Below, one piece after another: positions 1 through 7,644 of a stretch of DNA of 64,000 nt (the stretch's first letter is position 1; each line of letters opens with the position of its first letter). Both the position numbers and the translations under genes were made by a program. The DNA lies in assembly GCA_963727015.1 (NCBI GenBank), contig CAVSEV010000016.1, positions 364,786 through 428,785 of the forward strand. The letters are read 5' to 3'. This DNA is from DATFVJ01 sp963727015 (lineage in GTDB: Bacteria; Actinomycetota; Actinomycetes; Streptosporangiales; Streptosporangiaceae). The notes under the pieces were generated by a model. That model was given only the letters and a program-made list of their open reading frames with translations, made no database searches and was not told the DNA's origin.

Positions 1-1
1 A

Positions 2-202
2 GCCGGCATCGAGTACAGCGACATGGGCGGCTACGCCGAGGCCCTGGACTGGCTGACCGCCGGGCTGGAACTGGCGCTGCGCCCCGGTGACCCGGAATCC
101 GGCCTCGAGCAGCTTCGTCCGTTGCGCGCGTCCTGCCTGTCCGCGCTCGGGCGCCAGCCCGACGACATTCAGGAGCCGACGGCCCAGAGGGAGCACAGGT
201 GA
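2..202 (+). CDS. C-terminal end of a TPR-like protein (truncated by window edge)
   Basis: An open frame enters from the left edge and stops at 200-202. Its 66 residues include a helical pattern with an Ala-Leu-rich segment (EALDWLTAGLELAL) that resembles the last helical repeat of TPR-type proteins. The stop codon overlaps the GTG of the next gene, so the two are probably co-transcribed and translationally coupled. I recall such proteins sitting next to the following family in actinomycetes, but the N-terminal domain is outside the window, so the function is not assigned. Confidence 0.5.
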   Translation, partial: AGIEYSDMGGYAEALDWLTAGLELALRPGDPESGLEQLRPLRASCLSALGRQPDDIQEPTAQREHR

Positions 203-731
203 GCGACAAAAGGTCAGCGCTGGACGCCCTGTCCGCGGCCGAGAAAGCCACCGTCCTCGACGAGCTGCTCGCTGCCCGGCCGGAGCTGCGTGAACCGGCC
301 GAAGCCTACGCCGTCCAGGTCATGACCGACGCCGGCCGGTCGGCTGTCGCCGACGATGTCGAGGCGCCCTGAAGGGCCTGGACATCGAGGAGCTGAACAC
401 CCGGGCCGGCTATCGGCGGGGCCGAGACTACGTCCATCCGGCCGAGGCCGCCGATGAGATCCTGGACGACGCCCTGCAACCCTTCCTCGATGACCTTCAG
501 CGCGGGGCCGACCTCGGCACGGGATCCGCAGCCGTCGAACTTGCGGCGGGCATCCTGCTCGGCCTCTGCAACTGCCGCCACGGCAACTCCGAGACGCTGC
601 TGGAGTACTTCCCGGACTACGGGGCCGAGCGCGCATCAGATGTGGTGAGGGACTGCGCGAAGCTCGGCATCGAGCTACCCGCCGTCGAACTCCTCGACCT
701 CATGCCCAAGTGGACCGCGCTGCTGCGCTGA
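199..731 (+). pseudogene. Hypothetical protein gene with a frameshift near 360-372
   Basis: The gene starts at GTG 199, overlapping the upstream stop by four bases. The first frame encodes about 57 residues (starting VSDKRSALDALSAAE) and stops at 370-372. A second frame picks up exactly there with GALKGLDIEELNTRAGY and runs 120 more residues to a stop at 729-731 (ending MPKWTALLR). The two halves read as one acidic helical protein of about 177 residues once a single base is restored in a run of GC around 363-368. I do not recognise a named domain. The break is either real inactivation or a one-base assembly error. Confidence 0.6.
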
Positions 732-957
732 ACCCGCATACTGCGGGGCCTGGACGATCTGGCCGCCCAGGTCCCGTGCGTGACCGGGCATCGCCAGGGA
801 GCCCGCCATGATGCTCCTCGAAAGCGCCGATGGTGATACCGGTATCAGGGCCGAGAAAGTCCGAAATCCATCCTGAGCGTGCCTGAGCGACCGTCCAGGA
901 CACCGCGCTCGCTCATGCCGCAGACCGCGCGCTTGTGGCGCTGGGAAGGGTGCTTGG

Positions 958-1299
958 CTACAGCCCAAGTGTGTGGCGGAGTCCGCGGTCAACGTCCTCC
1001 ATGAGGGAAGGCGGCAAGTGCCCGGCCTCGGCGTCGAGGTCGGATTTGTCGAGGGTCACCAGGGCTGTGATGTTGACCAAGGAGTCACGTGGCAGACCGG
1101 AAGCGGCTGCCGGGAGGAAGACATTGCCCGGTATGGCCGCGAGGCCGGTGTTAGCGGTGATCACCGCGGCCACGGTGGTCGCGAGTCGGCTGGTATTGAA
1201 GGGATCGGACTGGATCACCAGGACCGGTCGCCGTTTCGAAGGCTTGGTGCCGCGGATCTCGCCGAGATCGGCCCAGCAGACCCTTCCGCGCTGGATCAC
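958..1299 (-). CDS. MazF/PemK-family mRNA interferase toxin
   Basis: The 113-residue product has the family hallmarks: an N-terminal QRGRVCWADLGEIRGTKPSK segment followed by RRPVLVIQSDPFN near residues 24-36, then the beta strand TVAAVITANT and the LPRDSLVNITALVTLDKSDL block near residues 69-88. Length matches PemK/MazF toxins, which cleave RNA in the cytoplasm. The antitoxin would normally lie just upstream on this strand (above 1299). There only a short tail reading SPSSEAVA and a stop about 20 bases before the toxin start can be seen, preceded by an in-frame stop, so the partner looks broken or lost. That makes this an orphan or inactive toxin candidate. Confidence 0.85.
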   Translation of the reverse strand: MIQRGRVCWADLGEIRGTKPSKRRPVLVIQSDPFNTSRLATTVAAVITANTGLAAIPGNVFLPAAASGLPRDSLVNITALVTLDKSDLDAEAGHLPPSLMEDVDRGLRHTLGL

Positions 1300-1437
1300 C
1301 GGTCTTCCTCGCCAGGTTCCCCCTACGCGACGGCCTCGGAGCTAGGTGAGTGATTTCATGTCGAGAAGCTCTGACCGGCTCCGCTCACGAGGTGAACAGG
1401 CCATGACAGGCGCGGCCCACGACACCAGGAGACCACC

Positions 1438-1848
1438 ATGCCGAAGTACCTGCTCCTCAAGCACTACCGCGGCGGCCCGGAGTCGCACTGTCCCGTGCCC
1501 CCGATGGACCAGTGGGCCCCCGAAGACGTGGAGGCGCACATGGCCTTCCTCAAGCACGTCAGCGAGCTGCTCGAGGAAAACGGCGAGTACGTTGACGCGC
1601 AGGCGCTCACGCCGGCACGCACCTGGGTGCGCTACGGCGGCCCGGACGCCGCGCCCGTCACCACCGATGGCCCGCTGCCCGAGACCAGCGATCTCGTGGC
1701 GGGCTGGTACATGATCGACGTCGAGTCGCACGAGCGCGCGGTCGAGCTCGCGGCCTACGTCTCCTCCGAGCCCGGCCCGGGCGGGGAGCCGCTGTACGAG
1801 TGGATCGACGTCCGGGAGGTCATGTCCGAGGCGTCCTCGGACGACTGA
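1438..1848 (+). CDS. YCII/DGPF-domain protein, partner of ECF42 sigma factor
   Basis: A 136-residue protein beginning MPKYLLLKHYRGG, with the conserved TTDGPLPETSDLVAGWYMIDV block near residues 80-100 that defines the YCII-related (DGPF) family of small alpha/beta dimers. An ATG at 1438 follows an AGGAGACC ribosome site. Its stop lies six bases before the GTG of the sigma factor gene downstream, an arrangement known for ECF42-type sigma factors, whose regulation is thought to involve the YCII protein. The exact biochemical role of these partners is not established. A second such pair lies at 52.1-53.8 kb. Confidence 0.87.
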   Translation: MPKYLLLKHYRGGPESHCPVPPMDQWAPEDVEAHMAFLKHVSELLEENGEYVDAQALTPARTWVRYGGPDAAPVTTDGPLPETSDLVAGWYMIDVESHERAVELAAYVSSEPGPGGEPLYEWIDVREVMSEASSDD

Positions 1849-1854
1849 CCCGGC

Positions 1855-3090
1855 GTGACCGGCGAGCCGACGCGACGGCGGGACGAGGGCGCGCTGCGCG
1901 CCCTCGTCCCGCGGGTGCTCGCGGGCCTGGTCCGGCGGGGCGAGGACTTCGATGCCGCCGAGGACGCGCTCCAGGAGGCGCTGCTGGAGGCGCTGCGGGT
2001 GTGGCCCGAGCACCCGCCGCGCGACCCGCGCGCGTGGCTGACCACGGTCGCGACCCGGCGGCTCGTCGACGCCCGCCGCAGCGAGGCCGCCCGTCACCGC
2101 CGCGAGGATGCGACGTACACCGAGCTGCGGCCCGCCGCCACCGAGGAGGGCGACGACGCCCTCTTCCTGCTCTTCTGCTGCTGCCACCCGGCGCTCGCGC
2201 CCGCCTCCCAGGTGGCGCTGACCCTGCGCGCGGTCGGCGGCCTCACCACCCGGGAGATCGCCGACGCCTTTTACGTGCCGGAGGCGACGATGGCGCAGCG
2301 GATCAGCCGCGCCAAGCGCGCCCTGCAGGGGCGCCGCCTGGACCAGCCCGGCGACCTCGCCGTCGTGCTGCGCGTGCTCTACCTCGTCTACACGGCCGGC
2401 CACGCGGGCCGGGTCGACCTGGCCGGCGAGGCGATCCGGCTCGCCCGCCAGCTCACCCTCGCCACCGAGGAACCGGAGGCGCGCGGGCTGCTCGCGCTGA
2501 TGCTCCTCAACCACGCCCGCCTCCCGGCGAGACTCGACCCCGAGGGCCGGATCGTCACGCTCGACCGGCAGGACCGCGGCCGGTGGGACACCCGCGAGAT
2601 CGCCGAGGGCGTGCGCGTCCTGCAGTCGGCGCTGGCCATGCAGACGGAGGAACGGCGGCCCGGCCGCTACCAGGCCGAGGCCGCCATCGCCGCCCTGCAC
2701 GACGACGCGGCAAGCGCCGAGCAGACCGACTGGCCGCAGATCCTCGCCTGGTACGACGACCTCGTCACCCTCACCGGCGACCCGGTGCGCCAGGACCCCG
2801 CCGCGGTGCTCGGGCGCGCGGTCGCGGTCGGCCATGTCCTCGGCGCCGCCGCCGGGCTGCGCGAGACCGACCGGCTGCGCGAGGTGCTCGGCGAGCGGCA
2901 CCGCTGGCACGCCGTCCGCGGCCACCTGCACGAGCTGGGCGGCGACCTCCCTGCCGCCGCCACGGCCTACGCGGATGCCGCCCGCCGGGCCACGGACGTC
3001 GCCGAGCGCGACCACCTGATCCGCCAGGCCGCCCGCGCGCGGGCCGCCGGGCTACGCAGGAACAGCCGTCTCACTGAGCGGCCTCGATAG
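1855..3090 (+). CDS. ECF42-type RNA polymerase sigma factor with C-terminal TPR-like extension
   Basis: A 411-residue protein starting at GTG 1855. Residues about 10-85 form sigma region 2 (DAAEDALQEALLEALRVW, then DPRAWLTTVATRRLVDARR), followed by region 4 (TLRAVGGLTTREIADAFYVP, ATMAQRISRAKRAL near residues 120-160). The remaining 240 residues are the helical extension of this group, with YLVYTAGHAG, LALMLLNHARLPAR and the QTDWPQILAWYDDLVTLTGDP segment. These sigma factors have no classical anti-sigma factor; the C-terminal extension and the YCII protein encoded just upstream are thought to control them. The gene is intact, unlike the related copy at 52.1-53.4 kb. Confidence 0.92.
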   Translation: MTGEPTRRRDEGALRALVPRVLAGLVRRGEDFDAAEDALQEALLEALRVWPEHPPRDPRAWLTTVATRRLVDARRSEAARHRREDATYTELRPAATEEGDDALFLLFCCCHPALAPASQVALTLRAVGGLTTREIADAFYVPEATMAQRISRAKRALQGRRLDQPGDLAVVLRVLYLVYTAGHAGRVDLAGEAIRLARQLTLATEEPEARGLLALMLLNHARLPARLDPEGRIVTLDRQDRGRWDTREIAEGVRVLQSALAMQTEERRPGRYQAEAAIAALHDDAASAEQTDWPQILAWYDDLVTLTGDPVRQDPAAVLGRAVAVGHVLGAAAGLRETDRLREVLGERHRWHAVRGHLHELGGDLPAAATAYADAARRATDVAERDHLIRQAARARAAGLRRNSRLTERPR

Positions 3091-3167
3091 GCTCGCGTAC
3101 CCAGCCATGACCCGATTGAGCCGGGCAACTCATCGCTGGTCTCTTCAGACCAATGGGCGGCGCGTTC

Positions 3168-3330
3168 CCGCCGAGCTGACGAAGCCTCACGCCCGCCGGG
3201 CCGGGGCGGCGACCGGCACGCGCCGGTGAACACCCCGGGCATCCGCCATGTCGCATTCGCAGCCGACGACATCGACGCCGTCGTCGCTAGCTTGCGAGCC
3301 CAATCGGGCCCGCCGACCACGGCGCGGAAG
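3168..3330 (+). pseudogene. VOC (glyoxalase-like) protein fragment
   Basis: Read from 3181 the frame gives PGRGGDRHAPVNTPGIRHVA and then FAADDIDAVVASLRAQSG, which is the characteristic second half-module of VOC-superfamily metalloenzymes (GIRHVAFxVDDIDAVVAxLR). Just upstream a neighbouring frame reads AELTK, matching the strand that normally precedes it, so there is a frameshift near 3180. Nothing recognisable follows about 3330. Only some 50 of roughly 130 residues survive. No start codon or ribosome site can be assigned. Confidence 0.6.
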
Positions 3331-3362
3331 TTTCAGCGCACACGCCCCAAGTCAGCGATCTT

Positions 3363-3417
3363 TCTCGCCGCCCGCCGAGTCTGAAGATCCTCCAAGTTCA
3401 CCGACGGTAGCGAAAGC
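3363..3417. repeat. 55-bp dispersed repeat, copy 1
   Basis: This segment matches 13677-13731 at 52 of 55 positions in the same orientation (core CCGCCCGCCGAGTCT, then GTTCACCGACGGTAGCGAAA). On the minus strand it can be read as the beginning of a peptide (VNLEDLQTRRAA from a GTG), which differs only slightly in the other copy (VNVEDLKTRRAV). It could be the end of a mobile element or a dispersed intergenic repeat. Confidence 0.75.
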
Positions 3418-3657
3418 ACCGCTCCGTCGAGGAGGTCGCCATCGCGTGGACTGGAATCGCTCGAATCAACGAACGGCCGCCAGTTGGCTGCCCGAAAGAA
3501 AGGGGCAGCGACACGGTCGTGTGCCCGGCCTCGCCGTACGCCCTGACCTGAACAAATTCCAAGCCCGGCTCAGGGCCAGCTGACCACTTGCGCTTGAGCT
3601 GCAAGCGCTCAAAGATCACTTACAAGAAATCAGGATATACCTCTGACGTGCGGAAAC

Positions 3658-3705
3658 GTGGAGCTAAGGGGACTCCAACCCCTGGCCTCTTGCATGTCAG
3701 GCAAG
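3658..3705 (-). pseudogene. tRNA-Ala-like 3' half, attachment-site scar
   Basis: On the minus strand this reads as a five-base anticodon stem (CTTGC/GCAAG) with loop CTGACAT, the variable region AGGCC, a T-arm AGGGG-TTGGAGT-CCCCT and the acceptor strand TAGCTCC plus A. It closely matches the 3' half of actinobacterial tRNA-Ala(GGC), but the loop carries GAC rather than GGC, the T-loop lacks the universal TTC, and there is no matching 5' half (no GGGGCTA and no D-arm). It is therefore not a working tRNA. The 3' halves of tRNA genes are favoured integration targets, so I read it as an att remnant. Confidence 0.6.
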
Positions 3706-3835
3706 TCTGGCGGCCCGCCACCCTGGGGCATCACCGGCGCCTACCTGCACATACCGTGCACCGACGTGCCCGTGAGTACCTGCCAGGCTGTCGCTGATGG
3801 CTGTCCACTTGGCTATCCGCTGGCCCGTCCGCGAT
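3690..3835. repeat. Diverged long repeat B, copy 1 (linked to the tRNA-Ala scar)
   Basis: The stretch shares collinear blocks with 33933-34073: TTGCATG..TCAGGCAA, CTACCTGC, GTGCACCG, CCCGTG, CCTGCC, and a shared end GGCTGTCCACTTGGCTATCC versus GGCTGTTCACTTGGCTGTCC. Both copies lie directly beside tRNA-Ala-derived sequence and in the same orientation. This is what two ends of an old integrated element, or two decayed integrations at related sites, would leave. Confidence 0.55.
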
Positions 3836-4223
3836 CAAAGGTGCACCGGGCTGAAGGGGCTGTTCCAGTCCAACGAATGGCGGTTACACGCGCGGACAGT
3901 CACCGGCGGTTGGTTACGTTCTGCGGCCAGCGCGCTGGGGTCCGGGAGGCGCGGGCGCGTCGGCGTCACCGACGTCCGCGGCCTGCGTGGGCGAGAGAGG
4001 CTGGATCCACACCCGTCATAGCCGGATATCCGCGCTGAACGCGCTCGCGGAACTGATCACGCCGGAGAACCCCCCACGCGCCTGAGCCGCAATCCGTCAT
4101 TGCGGAAGATCACTTCCCAGGCCGCGGGCGCCCAGCCACCCGCGTGTCTGCTCTCGCGCATAGCGCAGTAGCGTGCCAACCTAGGGCATTGGCTCACCCG
4201 CGAGTGTCCGGACCGGAGGCGTC
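3836..4223. other. Intergenic stretch without recognisable genes
   Basis: No reading frame here shows a conserved motif or a start with a ribosome site. The last bases (ACCGGAGGCGTC before 4224) form the ribosome site of the DUF1330 gene. The rest looks like decayed sequence next to the att-like scar. Confidence 0.4.
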
Positions 4224-4508
4224 ATGGCTGGGTACTTCGTTGCGAACTACACGATCGCGAACCAGGCCGAGTACAAGGAGTACCTTGCGGCGGTCGGACC
4301 CACCCTGAAGGCCCACGGGGCCGAAAACATCGTCGCCGACCGGGATTCCGAGCTGCTTGAAGGATCAGCCGGGCAGGTCACCGTCGTGCTGAGGTTTGCC
4401 ACCAAGGCTGCGGCCGAGGCCTGGTACGAGTCGCCGGAATACCAGGCCATCAGGCACCTCCGCACGGACAACATCGACGGCATCGGGGTCGTCGCGGAGG
4501 GCAGATAG
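4224..4508 (+). CDS. DUF1330-family protein
   Basis: A 94-residue protein with the family pattern MAGYFVANYTIANQAEYKEY at the start, a central LLEG strand, and the diagnostic ending block FATKAAAEAWYESPEYQAI. DUF1330 proteins are small ferredoxin-like alpha/beta barrels that dimerise; no enzymatic reaction is established. The ATG at 4224 is preceded by GGAGG nine bases upstream. The gene stands alone among fragments and appears intact. Confidence 0.87.
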   Translation: MAGYFVANYTIANQAEYKEYLAAVGPTLKAHGAENIVADRDSELLEGSAGQVTVVLRFATKAAAEAWYESPEYQAIRHLRTDNIDGIGVVAEGR

Positions 4509-4899
4509 CCCGGCTCCAGGTCGAGTACCCGGTCACCGAGTGGACGACCGGCACGGACCTGGCTGCTCCCTGGTCGTCTATGTGCCCACACCCGGTGTGC
4601 ACCTTTAATGCGCCGGGCTCTCCGGCGATTTATGCCGCGTGCGCGACGGGTTCGCGTGGATCCAGGATGGCAGCAAAGCAGACGCTGAGGGTTTGCGCCG
4701 CATTCTGGCCATCAGGACGGCCCACGCGGGCTGGCCCGGCCCGGGCCTGCAGAGCTGGCTGAGCGCGGCGACCTGGTGGACTGCCACCGTGGTGCCGTGC
4801 TCGCACAACTCACACCCGAGGCACGCGTGACCAAGTGCACGCGCGCGGTTCGAACGGGCTCGCAGTCAATGCGGCCCGCCGTCACCGCCGCCAAAAACG
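4509..4899. other. Intergenic stretch, no supported gene
   Basis: Several short frames are open, including one reading RDGFAWIQDGSKADAEGLRR near 4639, but none has a known motif or a convincing start. I treat the stretch as degraded sequence leading into the VOC fragment. Confidence 0.35.
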
Positions 4900-5150
4900 A
4901 GCCGGTCTTGGACGAGGACGAGCAGATCGGGGGCTTTCACCACACCGTGTTCGCACTCGGCGGAGGGCAGCTGCTCGGCTTGTATACAGGTGACGAATTC
5001 GACGAGCACCGCACCGGCCTTGAGCATGTTGCGTTCGCCTGCCGCGACCGCGACCTCATCGCGGCAGATGTGCGCTGGGGTCTTCGCGGATGGCGCTGCG
5101 CTTCGCTCGCCGCGGACCGCCGACGGGAACTCATAGGCTACTGCCGATGA
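4900..5150 (+). pseudogene. VOC-family protein fragment
   Basis: The frame reads VLDEDEQIGGFHHTVFALGG, then GQLLGLYTGDEFDEHR, then GLEHVAFACRDRD. This is the central part of a VOC/glyoxalase-like protein, in which the GGFHHTVF and GLxHVAFAC strands carry the metal or substrate contacts. The normal ending of the family is absent: after RDRD the frame reads unrelated, Arg- and Trp-rich sequence. No N-terminal strand is visible either. About half of a usual 130-residue protein is left. Confidence 0.62.
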
Positions 5151-5181
5151 GTTCGAGCCGAAAGCAGGGTCTGTACCGGCA

Positions 5182-5481
5182 TCAGATCACTCCGGCCGGA
5201 TCCGACAAGCCGGTACCACGCTTGTCCAACCGGATCACACGGCCGCCTCGCTCCAGCGCCCGAACGAAACGGCGGTACCCGGTCTGCTGCCATTGGATGT
5301 CCAAATGCGAGACCAGGCCAGGCACCATGACCAAGTCCGGGAGACCTGCGCCGGTGACCTGATAGGCGATCTTCGCCCCGCTTGACTGCGCGTAGGAGCT
5401 GGGTCTGCGAGGCGCCAGGTTGGCCCGCGGCTGGCCAATCCGGGCGCAGCGATCGGCCTGCGACACCCTGGAAGTGATCAC
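5182..5481 (-). pseudogene. Alpha/beta hydrolase N-terminal fragment
   Basis: The minus-strand frame includes SYAQSSGAKIAYQVTGAGLP, DLVMVPGLVSHLDIQW and RVIRLDKRGTGLSDP. This is the opening of the alpha/beta-hydrolase fold in proteins often fused or linked to adenylate cyclases and LuxR regulators (the family pattern is ARSGDVxIAYQVxGDGPxDLV ... DKRGTGLSD). The catalytic serine, acid and histidine would lie further on, but the frame stops at 5182 right after GLSDP. What remains is therefore inactive. It overlaps the 3' end of the next reductase-like gene by four bases. Confidence 0.65.
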
Positions 5482-6041
5482 GCTGACTTGGGACGGTACC
5501 TGAGGTAGACAGCACCGCTTGCGAACCGCTGCGTGTCCAGTAGTTCGAGATCCGTGCGGACACCGCCCGGGAGCGCTCGTTTGCCGCCTCCGACGACGAT
5601 GGGAACCAGGAACAGCTGCAGCTCATCGACCAGCCCGGCCGTGATGGCCTGCCCGGCCAGGTCGGCGCCCGCTACAGTCAGGTCGTGCTCTGCGGCCGAC
5701 TTCAGGTGCCGGACCATGCCGGGATCGAAGGTCGGTTCGATCCGTGTTCTGGCGCTCGACACTGATTCGAGTGTCTTTGAGAACACGATCTTGTCGACTG
5801 CCTGCCAGATGCTGGTGAACTCCCGGACGGAAGGCGGCTGGCCGGGCACCGTGTGGGCGGTCTCCCAGTAGAGCATCGTCTCGTACATCCGGCGCCCGTA
5901 AAGGTAGGTGCGGACCGGCCGCTCGAGGTCGTTGACGAAGCAAAGCAGTTCTTCGTCTGGTGCCGCCCAGTCGAAGCGGCCTGCGGCGTCTTCGACGTAG
6001 CCGTCCGCCGAGGCGATCGCCGAGTAGATCAGCTTGGCCAT
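5478..6041 (-). CDS. Dihydrofolate reductase-family protein (RibD C-terminal type), second of a tandem pair
   Basis: A 187-residue protein with the fold's landmarks: KLIYSAIASADGYVED near residues 3-18, the LYGRRMYETMLYWE helix near residues 47-60, VFSKTLE near residue 86, and LVDELQLFLVPIVVGGGKRA near residues 137-156. These NADPH-binding proteins are related to the RibD reductase domain; substrates are usually unknown. The start at 6041 lies 16 bases after the stop of a paralogous gene on the same strand, so the two form a short operon. Confidence 0.88.
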   Translation of the reverse strand: MAKLIYSAIASADGYVEDAAGRFDWAAPDEELLCFVNDLERPVRTYLYGRRMYETMLYWETAHTVPGQPPSVREFTSIWQAVDKIVFSKTLESVSSARTRIEPTFDPGMVRHLKSAAEHDLTVAGADLAGQAITAGLVDELQLFLVPIVVGGGKRALPGGVRTDLELLDTQRFASGAVYLRYRPKSA

Positions 6042-6057
6042 CAGGACTGCCCGCCCT

Positions 6058-6654
6058 TCACTTCTTCACGCGGTAGTCGATGAACGTCGCGAACGGCGAC
6101 TGGCGCACTCCGAGGTGCTCGAGTTCCGGGGATTCGCCGAACCCCTCGAAGAGCCGCTTGCCGGCGCCGAAGATCACCGGGGCGATGATGATCGTGAGCT
6201 CGTCGACCAGCCCCGCCGCCAGGGCCTGGCGGATGATGTCAGCGCCGCCCATCACATGCACCTGCTTGCCGCCGGCTGCAGCCTTGGCCCGATCGATCGC
6301 CCCGGCGAGGCTCTCGACGAAGATGAAGTCGTCGCCCGGCGGCTGCTCTGCGGGGCGGTGGGTGACCACGAACAACGGGATGCCCCAGGGGTTCTTGCCG
6401 CCCCAGTGCCTGGCCGCCTCGTAGGTGCCGCGGCCCGCGATCACCGCACCGTTGGCACCCATTGTCTCCTCCAGCCAGGCCTTGTCCTCGCCGGCCGGCT
6501 CCCCGCGCCCCGGCGAGTCATAGGTCCAGGGCCCGCCGAACACCCAGTAGTGCAGCCGCTCGCCACCGACCCCGAGCCCGCAGCCAGGGCCATCCCCAGG
6601 CCCGGTGATGAAGCCATCCACCGAGATGGTGATCCCTGCAACCACCATGCCCAT
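6058..6654 (-). CDS. Dihydrofolate reductase-family protein, first of a tandem pair
   Basis: About 198 residues from ATG 6654, chosen because GGGAGAGAG sits just upstream and because the conserved VVAGITISVDGFITGPGD begins three residues in; a longer open frame to 6720 has no support. Further landmarks are VIAGRGTYEAARHWGG, LFVVTHRP, VHVMGGADIIRQALAAGLVD and IIAPVIFGAGKRLFEG, the last typical of the RibD-like reductase fold. Its stop is followed within 16 bases by a second gene of the same family, which shares the fold but is clearly diverged in sequence. Confidence 0.9.
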   Translation of the reverse strand: MGMVVAGITISVDGFITGPGDGPGCGLGVGGERLHYWVFGGPWTYDSPGRGEPAGEDKAWLEETMGANGAVIAGRGTYEAARHWGGKNPWGIPLFVVTHRPAEQPPGDDFIFVESLAGAIDRAKAAAGGKQVHVMGGADIIRQALAAGLVDELTIIIAPVIFGAGKRLFEGFGESPELEHLGVRQSPFATFIDYRVKK

Positions 6655-7112
6655 CGACTCTCTCCCTCTCCCAGTCAGGCCGCCGGCACCGGCGTGATTT
6701 ATCAGGCAGACGGTTGGCACGGGCCGAAATCATCGCCCGGGAGCAGATCGGAAACTATGGGGTCGGGAGCTGGTGTGCCATACCTACCGACCAGCTAACA
6801 GCTAGCCAAAGTGACCCCAGTGCGTGGCGATGATGAGAAGATCGGACAGCAGCGTCTAATCGGCGATCCTGCGCTTGGTCTCCCCATAGTTCCGTCACGG
6901 TCAGTGATCTTGCCTCGACATTTGCGAAGCGCGCAGTGCCGCTATGCGCGCCGAGCAAGTCGGTCTGGCCAGTTATCGGTGCTATCCCGAAAGATCGTTA
7001 TGGGTCTATAGCGGGATCGGGGAGGTGGCCTGGCAGCGTCGAGTTGACCTTTGCCGGGTTGAGTGCGTGTCGCTTGGTCTTGATGGCATCGGCCGCTGCT
7101 CTGGCGAGGGGC
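6655..7112. other. Intergenic stretch between reductase pair and MarR gene
   Basis: No frame in this stretch shows a known motif. The right part merges into the 3' flank of the MarR gene, whose stop is at 7113. The left part must hold the promoter of the reductase pair, but no clear -35/-10 pair stands out. Confidence 0.35.
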
Positions 7113-7571
7113 TCAGTCGGTGGTCATCGGGAGATCCAGTTCGGCGATAGCTGCGAGGTTGCGGCGCATCTGCTGATACTGCGGCGTGCCGAGGATCTCC
7201 GATATTTTCTGTTCGACTTCGCGCACCGCCACTTTGCTGGCTGCAGCTGCGGCGTGGCCTTTCCCGGTGAGGTAGATGCGCTTGGCCCGGCGGTCTGCGG
7301 GGTCCTCGTGGCGCTCCAGGTACCCCTTGGAAACCAGGTCGTCGACGAGTTCACCCATCGACTGGGGGGCCATGCCCGCGCGGGCGGCGATGTCGGTGAG
7401 GCGGAGGCCGTCCTGGATGGCGAGCATCTCCATCGCGTTGCCGTGAGCCGGGCGCATGTCGGTAGCGCCTGTCTGCGCGACGGCGCGGTAGATAGCGACG
7501 GACAGGACGTTGTACGCCGTCCGCAGCAGGGTCGGCGTCGACGGATCGGGACCTGGACCGAGACCTGGCAC
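7113..7571 (-). CDS. MarR-family transcriptional regulator
   Basis: The winged helix is visible as LRLTDIAARAGMAPQSMGEL, VDDLVSKGYLERHEDPADRR and AKRIYLTGKG, preceded and followed by dimerisation helices. I place the start at GTG 7571 (152 residues) because GGGGAG lies eight bases upstream; the longer frame to 7628 would run through a long palindrome that is more likely the operator. The gene diverges from an FAD monooxygenase at 7645, a classic layout in which a MarR repressor senses a phenolic substrate and controls itself and the enzyme. Confidence 0.9.
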   Translation of the reverse strand: MPGLGPGPDPSTPTLLRTAYNVLSVAIYRAVAQTGATDMRPAHGNAMEMLAIQDGLRLTDIAARAGMAPQSMGELVDDLVSKGYLERHEDPADRRAKRIYLTGKGHAAAAASKVAVREVEQKISEILGTPQYQQMRRNLAAIAELDLPMTTD

Positions 7572-7585
7572 GGCTTGACTCCCCA

Positions 7586-7618
7586 ATGAAGGTATCCTGA
7601 TAATCAGGATACCTTCAT
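7586..7618. promoter_or_regulatory. 33-bp near-perfect palindrome, probable MarR operator
   Basis: Two 16-base arms (ATGAAGGTATCCTGAT and its exact complement) flank a single central A. It lies between the divergent MarR and monooxygenase genes, 15 bases from the proposed MarR start and 27 bases before the monooxygenase GTG. MarR dimers bind palindromes of about 16-20 bp, so this could cover one strong site or two overlapping ones. Confidence 0.85.
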
Positions 7619-7644
7619 AATCTACCATCCCTGGAGGGACTCCC

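Noticed and set aside
1342..3015. Long minus-strand frame of 557 codons and a plus-strand frame of 425 codons across the first sigma gene
   Set aside because: Both are antisense or shifted shadows of the ECF42 sigma gene; they are Arg/Pro/Gly-rich and show no motif.
3658..3730. Possible functional tRNA
   Set aside because: Only the 3' half is present, the T-loop lacks TTC and no acceptor or D-arm partner exists upstream.
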